Positions 34,337 through 42,733 of a DNA stretch of 50,696 nt are shown here, one piece after another (the first letter of the stretch is position 1; each line of letters opens with the position of its first letter). Under the pieces are notes generated by a model. The model saw only the letters and a list, made by a program, of their open reading frames with translations. It made no database searches and was not told the DNA's origin. The translations under genes were made by a program, and so were the position numbers. Origin of the DNA: Nitrospirota bacterium. Lineage in GTDB: Bacteria > Nitrospirota > Thermodesulfovibrionia > Thermodesulfovibrionales > UBA6898. The stretch spans positions 1 to 50,696 of the forward strand of contig JACRLQ010000045.1 in assembly GCA_016215155.1 (NCBI GenBank), read 5' to 3'.

Positions 34337-35389
34337 TCACGATCGGCCCCCCCCGCTGACAATGCCCCGGAAGATCCTGTATTTTCTTTGCAGCCGGAGA
34401 TGAAGGGAAGGGGAAACGGCGGCGGCGATAACCAGCGTCGTTCTTCTCCCCAGCCTGTAAAGGGGCCCATCTTCAGGTAAAAAGTCGTTGAAGCGCAACG
34501 CGGCGGTAAACGCCGCCCACCTTTGACCCCTGGCCCTCAGGATATAAATGCCGTATATTTTCGACATCGCCTGCAGGCGCTGTATCAAAAACCGGCAGTC
34601 GAGGCCGAGCGACCCCGCGAGACTTTCAACATGGACCATATTCCTCAATATGATGTCCCGCTCCCTGCCAAGTTTCTCAGCGGTAAGCAGATTGCCGCCC
34701 GATAAATTACCGCCGTGCATACGGTAGTATCCAAGGGATTTCTTGATTACGGACATTCCCCTTATGTAGAAAGGGAGCATATAATGCATATGAATATCCG
34801 CAAATACTCTGAACTCTTCTGCCAGCGGCATGATTCTCTCCAGGCAGGCTTTCCTGAAGGACATTCCGGATGTCGGAGAAAAAACAGGCAGGCGCCCCCG
34901 AAGATACGCCTCCAGAAAATCTCCGGACCCGAAATCCGGAAAGGACAGCCGGTCGATGAGGTTGCGGTCATTGTCAACGACATCCATATAATGGTATACA
35001 AAATCGACCGACGGGGACCTCCTGAATTCCCCCGATATCTCAAAAAGCTTCGAAGGATGCCAGTAATCGTCTGAATCGAGAAAGGCGATGATCTCTCCCC
35101 TGGCCGCCGCAAAACCCGCATTTAGCGCGGATGCCTGCCCGCCGTTTTCCTTGAAAATATATACGATACTGTCCGCGTATTTTTTTGTCCTGACGGAGGT
35201 ATCATCCGTCGATCCGTCATCGACCACAATGATCTCTATTTCATCGAGGGGGAATCTCTGGGCGAGGACGCTGTCTATCGCCTCTTCGATGAAGCGGCCA
35301 TAGTTGTACGAATTGATAATGACGGAAAAAAAAGGTTTACCCCGCACGGCCGCTCTTATGATGCCGTCCCCGGGTGAACAGGTCTGCAA
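34337..35389 (-). CDS. Family 2 glycosyltransferase
   Basis: GT-A fold enzyme of family GT2: FFSVIINSYNYGRFIEEAIDSV opens the nucleotide-sugar domain, followed by IIVVDDGSTDDTS and the DXD-type FLDSDDYW. The last ~100 residues are basic and lack membrane spans. The most upstream start (TTG 35389) overlaps the previous gene by 53 bases; a GTG at 35347 would overlap by 11 bases and is equally possible. It is the last gene of the minus-strand glycan cluster; no terminator is evident in the 21 bases before the secretin promoter. Confidence 0.88.
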   Translation of the reverse strand: MQTCSPGDGIIRAAVRGKPFFSVIINSYNYGRFIEEAIDSVLAQRFPLDEIEIIVVDDGSTDDTSVRTKKYADSIVYIFKENGGQASALNAGFAAARGEIIAFLDSDDYWHPSKLFEISGEFRRSPSVDFVYHYMDVVDNDRNLIDRLSFPDFGSGDFLEAYLRGRLPVFSPTSGMSFRKACLERIMPLAEEFRVFADIHMHYMLPFYIRGMSVIKKSLGYYRMHGGNLSGGNLLTAEKLGRERDIILRNMVHVESLAGSLGLDCRFLIQRLQAMSKIYGIYILRARGQRWAAFTAALRFNDFLPEDGPLYRLGRRTTLVIAAAVSPSLHLRLQRKYRIFRGIVSGGGRS

Positions 35390-36329
35390 GCAGGTCCAGC
35401 TGCTGGGTCAGATAGTTATACGTCTTTTCCCTTTTGGCCCTGTCTTGCCGTCTCAGCACGTCACAAAAAAAAGAGATGGAGGCGGACATTACCTGTAACG
35501 CCGTGATAGTCAGACCTCTCAAGGTCCCTATGTTTTTTCTGAAAAAAAGCAGCATGCTCCTGCCGAACACCTCCGGCCTGTTGTCCATCGGCGAGGCCGA
35601 CCCCCAATGCACGACCCTTGCCGAAGGGACATACCATATTTCAAGCCCCCCCCTCCATGCGCGATAACACCAGTCTTGTTCTTCGAAATACATGAAGTAG
35701 TCCTCCGGTAAACCGCCCGTGACGTTCAGTGCGTCTTTTCGGACGATCATGCAGCAGCCGTGCAGAAAATCGACCTTGGTGGTCTGGTCCTCGTCCCAGT
35801 ATAGCCCGGGGAACAGTCGCGCGCGCAGTTTCGGGCCCAGGAGCCTGTCAATTCCAAACAGGAAAAGGAGAGAACCCTTGATTGAAGGGAAGCAAAAGCC
35901 TTTGTTCTGCAGCGTACCGTCAGTATTGAGAATTTTCGGGCCGGCCGCCGCTGCGCGGGGATGGTCTTCCATAAACCGGATGAGCGTTTCAACCGACTGC
36001 TCCTCGATAAAGGCGTCGCTGTTGAGCAGAAGCAGATATCTGCCGCCCGCGGTTTTCATGGCCTGGTTGTTGGCGGCGGCAAATCCAAGGTTCAGAGGGT
36101 TTTTTATAAGTGTAACTCCCGGGAACCCCTGCTCAACCATTTCCGCGCTGCCGTCGGTGGAAGCATTGTCAACTACAATGATTTCATAATTGTTTTTCGG
36201 GCCGAAACGCAGCAGAGCTCCGATGTTCTGATTAAGCAACACGGAGGTATTGAACGAGACAATGATAATGGAAAGCCTCGCCTCGGAAACTCCGGAAAAC
36301 CGGGCCGCAAAAAAACCGTCAGATGTCAC
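35337..36329 (-). CDS. Family 2 glycosyltransferase, rhamnosyltransferase-like
   Basis: GT2 enzyme with LSIIIVSFNTSVLL, IIVVDNASTDGSAEM, LNLGFAAANNQAMK and the LLNSDAF metal-site region, then GGLPEDYFMYFEEQDWCYRA, a motif of the WcaE/rhamnosyltransferase-like group. Residues ~300-330 are basic. Which sugar is transferred cannot be said. It lies 61 bases after the epimerase gene. Confidence 0.9.
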   Translation of the reverse strand: MTSDGFFAARFSGVSEARLSIIIVSFNTSVLLNQNIGALLRFGPKNNYEIIVVDNASTDGSAEMVEQGFPGVTLIKNPLNLGFAAANNQAMKTAGGRYLLLLNSDAFIEEQSVETLIRFMEDHPRAAAAGPKILNTDGTLQNKGFCFPSIKGSLLFLFGIDRLLGPKLRARLFPGLYWDEDQTTKVDFLHGCCMIVRKDALNVTGGLPEDYFMYFEEQDWCYRAWRGGLEIWYVPSARVVHWGSASPMDNRPEVFGRSMLLFFRKNIGTLRGLTITALQVMSASISFFCDVLRRQDRAKREKTYNYLTQQLDLLADLFTRGRHHKSGRAG

Positions 36330-36390
36330 GTCTCATTTTATAGATATGCGGCGGTATTATGCAATATATCCCGGCTGCAAAACCTGGACA

Positions 36391-37335
36391 TTATGAGACA
36401 GCCGGGTCTTTGCCGATATTGCGCAAATATTCCATTGTGGCGCGCAGTCCGTCAGTCAGGTCCACCCGGGGGCCCCAGCCGAGGGTGTCCCTTGCCAACG
36501 CGATATCAAGGATATTTGCCGGAACATCGAAGGGACGACAGGAAGTGTACCGGACATTCGGCGCCAGTCCCGTAACTTTTTGTATTTCCGCGAGAAGGGC
36601 ATTCAGCGACATCCCGATTCCGCTGCCGATATTAAGAATTTTTTTCGGCAGCCGCGCCTCCGTCATCATGACCGCCGCGCGCGCAACATCAGAGATATGC
36701 AGGTAATCCCTGACAACCGATCCGTCGCCCCAAATTTCTATGGTTTCGCCATGCATGACCTTACTAAGGAAAATGGGGACCACCCCCTGGTTCCCGGTTT
36801 GACGCTGCCGCTCGCCGTAAGGATTCGAGATCCGCATGACCGCAAAATCGAGCCCATATAATTTATGATATAAAAACAAGTATTTCTCGATCATCAGCTT
36901 ATGAATACCATAGGAGCAGATCGGCTCTGTCGGATGCTCCTCTGATATGGGAATTTTACGGGGGATACCGTAAACTGTTCCCCCCGAAGAGGACAGTATT
37001 ATCTTGCGGACCCCGGCGGACCTGGCCGCCTCGAGCAGGTGGAGGGTGGGAATAATATTCGATGTAATGTCATACACGGGATTATCGTTGGAATCCCGGG
37101 GGATTGTGGCGCTGATCAAGTGGAATATTATCTCCGCGTCTTTTACAGCGCCGCGCAAACAGTCCGGATTCAAAAAATCCCCCTCCATCCATTCTATTTT
37201 TTCGTGCAGGTGAAGGACATTGGCTTTGGATAACCCCACTTTCTCGAACACCCTGACTTCGTGGCCTGCCGCAACCAGGTGATCACATATATGCGATCCG
37301 ATAAATCCTCCGCCGCCCAATACGAGACATTTCAT
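36391..37335 (-). CDS. NAD-dependent sugar epimerase/dehydratase
   Basis: Short-chain dehydrogenase of the extended type acting on nucleotide sugars. NAD-binding GGGGFIGSH at residues 7-15, SSSGGTVYG before the catalytic Tyr-x3-Lys in SYGIHK, and a typical RISNPYGERQRQ substrate region followed by WGDGSVVRDYLHISD. Closest in style to UDP-glucose 4-epimerase or related C4 epimerases. It follows the GT2-methyltransferase gene by 36 bases. Confidence 0.9.
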   Translation of the reverse strand: MKCLVLGGGGFIGSHICDHLVAAGHEVRVFEKVGLSKANVLHLHEKIEWMEGDFLNPDCLRGAVKDAEIIFHLISATIPRDSNDNPVYDITSNIIPTLHLLEAARSAGVRKIILSSSGGTVYGIPRKIPISEEHPTEPICSYGIHKLMIEKYLFLYHKLYGLDFAVMRISNPYGERQRQTGNQGVVPIFLSKVMHGETIEIWGDGSVVRDYLHISDVARAAVMMTEARLPKKILNIGSGIGMSLNALLAEIQKVTGLAPNVRYTSCRPFDVPANILDIALARDTLGWGPRVDLTDGLRATMEYLRNIGKDPAVS

Positions 37336-37371
37336 TTTTTATCTTCCCATCGTATGCTTAGATAAAGATAC

Positions 37372-38481
37372 CTATGGTTTTTCCGGCGCGTCGCTGCGGG
37401 CCAGTAATAATATCTGGTAGCCCAGCAACCCCGGGAAAACGGATGTAAAAAAAGCCAGTATCCGGGTCGCCGCCCGCATCACCCCGCTGCCGGCCGGGAG
37501 CCCCAAGGCAAGCTCAACCGGCATTACCGTCATCACTGTCGAAAGGACTTGATACCCGGTCTCCGCGAGCAGTTTACGCGCTGTCTTTCTTGTATAAAAC
37601 CTGAGATGAGTCCTGTCCAGTATCCCTCTTTCACTGTATTCGAACTTGCCGAAAAGGAGGGAAAGACGCACGGAAATATTCGCGACGTTCGGCACCGAGA
37701 CAAGCAGACGGCCATGGGGTTTAAGCAGGTGATTACAATCCGACAGCAATTGCGCCGGGTTTCCCACATGTTCCAGTATGTCCTGGAGCAGTATGCGGTC
37801 AAAGGTTTTACCCGACAAGTCGGCCACGCATTTGTCAAGACCGTTACTCAAATCCGAGCAGAGATATTTTTGGAGGCTTTCCCTGCATTTCGGATCAGGC
37901 AACATATCCACGCCGACCACCACATTGTTGTCCTCCGCCAATTTTTTGGCAAAAAAACCCTCCCCGCACCCGAGGTCAAGGACACACTGATTTTGGCCCA
38001 CCCACCGCTTAAAGTAATAATAACTTGAGTAATTGCTTTCCTTCATGGGATAATGGACGAAGTATTCAGAGTATTCGGGATACCTCTCCAGCGCCCGTAC
38101 GGTCCTTTTATAATGGACAACGGACGTGAACACGTCCCAGGCGTATTTCATCCCGTTGACGTAGCAGATTTCATTTCCGTAGTATGTGGGAATCGGGACT
38201 TCTTTTATGCGGAACCCCTGGTGGTTGAGTTTGATGATGATTTGCGTATCAAAATGAAAGTCGTCGGTCATCCTCGTCATATCTATCCGTCTCAACACAT
38301 CCAGACTATAGGCCCGGTACCCGCTGTGAAACTCAGACAGGTCCAACCCCAGGGCGTAGTTTTCGATATAGGTGAGTATGCGGTTACCCACGAATTTGTA
38401 TAAAGGCATCCCCCCTTTGAGCGGCCCCCCGTGCTCAGGCATCATGCGGGACCCGAACACCGCATCGGCTTCCCCCTTCAC
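37372..38481 (-). CDS. GT2-methyltransferase fusion, main part after an in-frame stop
   Basis: Main body of a two-domain gene that really begins at 38856. Residues here start inside the dolichyl-phosphate-mannose-synthase-like GT2 domain (EADAVFGSRMM, FHSGYRAYS, IKLNHQGFRIKEVPIPTYY), then from ~165 a class I methyltransferase (VLDLGCGEGFFAKKLAED, ILLQDILEHVGNP, LVSVPNVANI) and a hydrophobic C-terminus. The frame is open from the TAA at 38602-38604 down to the end, and 40 codons between that stop and the GTG at 38481 still read as good GT2 sequence (GYSYFIEKGFDIVILLHGDG). The domain pair is known from glycan clusters. A re-start at 38481 would give a GT2 lacking its nucleotide-binding half. 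Confidence 0.8.
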   Translation of the reverse strand: MKGEADAVFGSRMMPEHGGPLKGGMPLYKFVGNRILTYIENYALGLDLSEFHSGYRAYSLDVLRRIDMTRMTDDFHFDTQIIIKLNHQGFRIKEVPIPTYYGNEICYVNGMKYAWDVFTSVVHYKRTVRALERYPEYSEYFVHYPMKESNYSSYYYFKRWVGQNQCVLDLGCGEGFFAKKLAEDNNVVVGVDMLPDPKCRESLQKYLCSDLSNGLDKCVADLSGKTFDRILLQDILEHVGNPAQLLSDCNHLLKPHGRLLVSVPNVANISVRLSLLFGKFEYSERGILDRTHLRFYTRKTARKLLAETGYQVLSTVMTVMPVELALGLPAGSGVMRAATRILAFFTSVFPGLLGYQILLLARSDAPEKP

Positions 38482-38601
38482 AAGGGGAGCGTACAGATGA
38501 GCAAGGATTTCGGGGGCGTATTGGCCGTCTCCATGCAGCAGGATGACAATATCGAACCCCTTCTCTATAAAATAGCTGTACCCCAGTTTTTGTTTTTTTC
38601 T

Positions 38602-38856
38602 TTATCCAAGATTATTTTCGTTTTTCAAGACTGTAAGCTTGTCGAGATTCGACAGCATTTTCAAACCGACTGCCAGCTCATAGGTGTGGTCGTGGCTGGC
38701 GTCATCAAAAATCACCACTTCCTCCACGTTGTTCCAGACATCCGAGGGGATACGTTTGAGGACTTGTCCAATAGTGGTGACGGCATTATAGGCGACAATC
38801 AGGATCCCGATTCTCTTGCCCTTGTTGTCCGGTGAAATAATATCTTTCTGACTCAT
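38602..38856 (-). pseudogene. N-terminal part of the GT2-methyltransferase, cut by a stop codon
   Basis: 84 codons with the GT2 start IGILIVAYNAVTTIGQVLKRI and VVIFDDASHDHT, ending ENNLG then TAA at 38604-38602. The next codons are in the same frame as the gene at 37372, so this is a nonsense change and not a frameshift. The family normally reads GYGGNQK here; the DNA is TAA AGA AAA AAA CAA AAA, so four consecutive codons are altered towards A while both flanks are intact. Confidence 0.78.
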
Positions 38857-38945
38857 TATATTGATCCTGCTTCCCTAACTCCTGTTAGTAACATTTTTTC
38901 CAGACGCAAACAAACCTTTTTCAGCCGCGCCTGCGCCGGGCTCCG

Positions 38946-41162
38946 TCAGTTCTTCGGCACCGGGACTATCACCCTGCGGTTGTCCCAATCACGCGTGCCG
39001 GAGTCGGCATGAAAAAACGCGGACGACGGCGGGTTGTATACCCCGAAAGCCAAAGACCTTAAACCGGCATCGCCAATGCTGGGGAACCTGACTGTATCAA
39101 ACTGGATCTTACGATCCTTTTGCAGAGGCACGCGGTCCGCCAAAAGGACTTGCTTCTGGTACAAAATCGTCCCCTTATCGTCCAAAAGGTGGCAGAAAAG
39201 ATACCAGTCCTTGTCCCCGTCGTTTTGTATTTGCTCCCACCAGACCTTGACCAGGACATCCTCTTTTGTTCGCGCCAAAGAAAGCGCATGCACCTTATAC
39301 CGCGGGCTATAAAGGACGTCCCTTATGGCCACATCGTCCGACCTTCTCAGCAGTTCGGCAAGATCACCCTGGCTCAGCCACCGGTCGGCATTGGCCCCCT
39401 CAAAGACAGGCCGCCAGGAGTAGTCTTTCAGTTTCTCTCTAAGAGAGACGGCAAGCCTCTGTCTATCCACGATCTTGAGCAGCCGGACCTCGGTTTCAGA
39501 AACAACTTCCACGCCATCTTTCCCGGTAAGGTCGGTAAACAGACCGAGGAAAAGACGCTGTTCCTGCCAATAGTCCCGCGGAGACTTCTGCGCCAGCGCC
39601 GCCTCTTTTTCTTCAGCTTTTCTTATCGGAGTGAAAATGACATATTTTGACGTCAGGATATCATCCAGTTTTATTACCGCCGGTCCTTGCCAATCGACGG
39701 GCAATCTGGTCAGAAATACGGGCTTCGCCGGATTCATGACCGCTTCGAAGGCCCCCACCCCTTCGAACGCGGACGTGGCGGCATCAGAATGAAGAGAATA
39801 AAGAAAGACATTTTTCCCTCCGCTGCTTAAATCCTGGACCAAACGTTTCGCCTGTTCTACCTCCTCCCGGTGTATGCCGGTTGAGAGGTTCACTCCAGTC
39901 CATCTCTGCCACGCGCTTGATGGGGCGGAGTTCAGGAGCAATAGTATATTAAGCGCGGGGACCAGCAGCATAAGCCTCACAAGGACCCTTCCCCTCGACG
40001 GCAGGTTCTTGACGATCAAGAGCAATAAAGGCACAACCGCAATGGCCGCCATAAGGGGGAAGGGGAAAAAATAACGGACCTGGGTTACCCCGCCTGAAAC
40101 AACGATCCAGAACCATGCGCCCACGGCAATATAGAGGAATGAGACCGCGGCAAGGAAAAAAAACGCCCCTCTCGTCAAAAGACTCCCGGACAAATCAATT
40201 CTTCTGCCATACCCCAGGGCAGCGCTCCACGCAAACAAAAATAAAAGTGGGAGCGTCTCTCCGAAACTGATATGTATCATTTTCAGCAGCAGAGCGGGAG
40301 TAAGCTTCATTTCATCGTGCATCACCTTTATCGCGGCCTTCCCGAAGGAGAGATTTTCCAACGATAAATACCGGGAAAAGACCGACATGCCGACGACCGC
40401 CCCGTATATCAGACCCATGGCAAGCACTCCCCGGATAAGCAGCCCTGTTTTCTGCTTCCTGGCGCCGGGATCTTCGGTCCCGAAAATACCAAAGAGCATC
40501 CCCCCCACCCAGGTTGCGCCGGTCAGGGCCATGACGAGTGAACCAGAGGGTTTAATCAGCAGACAGAAACCAGAAAGGGCCGCGGCCGCAAGCAACCACC
40601 TCATCGATGAATACATTATGCTGCGAAGACAAAACGCCACGCCGAGGGCGGCCGAGCCCGCAAGAAAGCTGTCCACCAGCCCCCATATTACGGGAGAGGG
40701 GATTCCCGTCACCCTCTCAAAATGGTAGAACATGGGTATCGATGAAAGGAACATGGCAAAACAAGTGACATCCCATTTTTCAGAATTGCTCATTATTTTC
40801 GAATAGCCGGAGGTGTATACCGCCAAAACCAGGCAGAGGACAGGGAAAAAAACGGACCTGAAATAAAACGTCCGGTAATCCGCGCTGAACCCGAAAGGAT
40901 ATGACATGACGACCGTCCCGGGCGGACGGAAAGTCGGCGCTGCATTAAACGGATTGACAAGCTTGCCTTCATATATCGCGGTCCATATATTCCTGGCCTT
41001 CTGGAAGTATGTCAGCGAATCGTAGATCGGCGGCTGCGCCGCCTTGGCTGCATGCTGCCATATCCCCGCCCCAATCAGGACAAGCCAGACGCCGAGAAGA
41101 ACATGAGGGAGAAATTTTGCAAAGGACGGCGTGGGAATATCTATGTTGATCTCAATTTTCAT
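38946..41162 (-). CDS. Membrane glycosyltransferase (GT-C / GT39-like)
   Basis: A 738-residue polytopic membrane protein with roughly 11-12 spans in residues ~15-430 and a soluble ~300-residue C-terminal part. An early acidic region YDSLTYFQKARNIW after the first span is the DxD-like motif typical of lipid-phosphate-sugar glycosyltransferases, and PTFRPPGTVVMSYPFGF resembles the conserved loop. Such enzymes transfer sugars from polyprenyl phosphates on the outer side of the inner membrane; acceptor unknown. The C-terminal domain (YKVHALSLARTKEDVLVKVW, VYNPPSS) is beta-rich. The ATG at 41162 is chosen over 41180. The following gap (41163-41324) shows only an AT-rich stretch. Confidence 0.82.
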   Translation of the reverse strand: MKIEINIDIPTPSFAKFLPHVLLGVWLVLIGAGIWQHAAKAAQPPIYDSLTYFQKARNIWTAIYEGKLVNPFNAAPTFRPPGTVVMSYPFGFSADYRTFYFRSVFFPVLCLVLAVYTSGYSKIMSNSEKWDVTCFAMFLSSIPMFYHFERVTGIPSPVIWGLVDSFLAGSAALGVAFCLRSIMYSSMRWLLAAAALSGFCLLIKPSGSLVMALTGATWVGGMLFGIFGTEDPGARKQKTGLLIRGVLAMGLIYGAVVGMSVFSRYLSLENLSFGKAAIKVMHDEMKLTPALLLKMIHISFGETLPLLFLFAWSAALGYGRRIDLSGSLLTRGAFFFLAAVSFLYIAVGAWFWIVVSGGVTQVRYFFPFPLMAAIAVVPLLLLIVKNLPSRGRVLVRLMLLVPALNILLLLNSAPSSAWQRWTGVNLSTGIHREEVEQAKRLVQDLSSGGKNVFLYSLHSDAATSAFEGVGAFEAVMNPAKPVFLTRLPVDWQGPAVIKLDDILTSKYVIFTPIRKAEEKEAALAQKSPRDYWQEQRLFLGLFTDLTGKDGVEVVSETEVRLLKIVDRQRLAVSLREKLKDYSWRPVFEGANADRWLSQGDLAELLRRSDDVAIRDVLYSPRYKVHALSLARTKEDVLVKVWWEQIQNDGDKDWYLFCHLLDDKGTILYQKQVLLADRVPLQKDRKIQFDTVRFPSIGDAGLRSLAFGVYNPPSSAFFHADSGTRDWDNRRVIVPVPKN

Positions 41163-41324
41163 ATGTCTGCATGTCCGCAACCCCTGTCCCTTTCTTCGTC
41201 AGTCCGTAAGCGCCATCCGGGCAGAGAACCCGGGGAGCCCTTTTGACGAAAATTACAAAATAATATATATACCCTCGTGAAACAAATGCAACCTCGCCCA
41301 TTATTATATTGCATACAACTGAGT

Positions 41325-42674
41325 TTATTCATTCACAGTCCCGCGGATTACAGCGTTGTATACAGCCAAAACATCCTCAGCCATCATCCTGGTTGTTCTC
41401 GCATATTCCGTAGTTGCCGTCATCGCCAGCGCTTTTTCAGGGTCGGCAATGATCCTTCGCAGGACCCTTTCCAGATCATCGACACCGCCACGGGAGAATA
41501 TATATCCATTCCTTCCTTCTTCCAGAAACTCCGTCATCCCCTCAACATCGGAGACGATCACCGGGGTATGGCTCGCAAGCGCATTGAGAAGCACAAGCGG
41601 ACTGTTTTCATACCATATCGACGGGATACAGAGAAAATCCATATCGGAAAGCACCTCCGCCATTTTCTCCTTCGGAAAAGTCCCATGATAAAAAATCCGG
41701 CGGCCTGCCGACTTTTCCTTAAGTCTCGTAAAATATTCCGGCGACATGTCCTCCGGCCCGTAAATATGGAGTTCGGAGGCCCCTTCCGGAAGTCTGCAGA
41801 ACGCCTCAACCAGCAGCCCTGTACCCTTATGCGCCGCAATCTGCCCGATAAAGCCGAGCTTGACCGGCAGTTTTTTTCCCTTCTGCTTTTTAGGGAGGCG
41901 AGGCAGATCAACGCCGAATCTTATTATATGGACAGGGGCCGTCAAACCGTTTGCGATATAACTGTCTCCCAGAAATTTTGTCGCAGCAATAACCGCGCCG
42001 TATTTAGAATAACGGTGCAGCAGCAGGTCTGGTCTCCGTATTACATCGAGCACAATGCCCGCAATTTTACCCTTTCGAAAATAAGGCACGCGCCGCAAGG
42101 CATTCAGCGCATGGGCCGCGATAAAAGGATATTTTCCTGCCAGGCGTTTGCTGAACGTATCGGGAGAAAATTGGGCCACCGCCTTCAAAAAACAGGCAAG
42201 ACAGTTTGTCCGGCCCCTGTTGGGACCGCTGCAAAGCGAACCATCCGCCGCTTCGAGCTTATTGTTATAACAGAAACCAAAAAAATCCGTGCATGACGCG
42301 ACAATTGGGAGGGCAAGGTCTTCGGCCGCGTCGAGCAGCACGGCGGTATGATTAATCAGATGCGTTACGTGAACGATATCGGGCTTTATGTCCGTAAGCA
42401 CATCCTTGAGCACACCATACATTTCGGGCCGGTAATAGCCGTCCTTTACCCTGGTATCCGGCAGATAATTCTTATCTATGCAATAAACAGGAATATCTTC
42501 GTATTCGTAATAAGTAACCATCTTGTCTTTCATGGGCTCCCCCGGAAATACCGCGGTGACCACCACCGCCTCATGCCCCAGTTCGCGCAGATTACGCGCC
42601 AGCTCCAGAGTATAAGTCTCCGTTCCATAAAAGTGGTCCGGGAAAAAACAATGTACAAAAAGGGCGACTTTCAT
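41325..42674 (-). CDS. Family 4 glycosyltransferase
   Basis: GT-B fold retaining enzyme. N-terminal domain starts MKVALFVHCFFPDHFYGTET; the C-terminal domain has LGFIGQIAAHKGTGLLVEAF, IYGPEDM and the EX7E-type ENSPLVLLNALASHTPVIVSD. A cysteine-rich insertion (ASCTDFFGFC, then GPNRGRTNCLACFLK, about residues 125-165) is seen in a subset of GT4 enzymes and may bind a metal. It lies between the tandem sulfotransferase and the GT-C gene. Confidence 0.9.
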   Translation of the reverse strand: MKVALFVHCFFPDHFYGTETYTLELARNLRELGHEAVVVTAVFPGEPMKDKMVTYYEYEDIPVYCIDKNYLPDTRVKDGYYRPEMYGVLKDVLTDIKPDIVHVTHLINHTAVLLDAAEDLALPIVASCTDFFGFCYNNKLEAADGSLCSGPNRGRTNCLACFLKAVAQFSPDTFSKRLAGKYPFIAAHALNALRRVPYFRKGKIAGIVLDVIRRPDLLLHRYSKYGAVIAATKFLGDSYIANGLTAPVHIIRFGVDLPRLPKKQKGKKLPVKLGFIGQIAAHKGTGLLVEAFCRLPEGASELHIYGPEDMSPEYFTRLKEKSAGRRIFYHGTFPKEKMAEVLSDMDFLCIPSIWYENSPLVLLNALASHTPVIVSDVEGMTEFLEEGRNGYIFSRGGVDDLERVLRRIIADPEKALAMTATTEYARTTRMMAEDVLAVYNAVIRGTVNE

Positions 42675-42733
42675 GACGCTTTATTAATGACTATGCCGGA
42701 ATGTGTTAGTGTCACGCTCTACCCCGCCGCACT

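Noticed and set aside
41277-42296. 339-codon plus-strand open frame
   Set aside because: It lies wholly opposite the GT4 gene, whose motifs are clear; composition is Arg/His/Cys-rich as expected of an antisense shadow.
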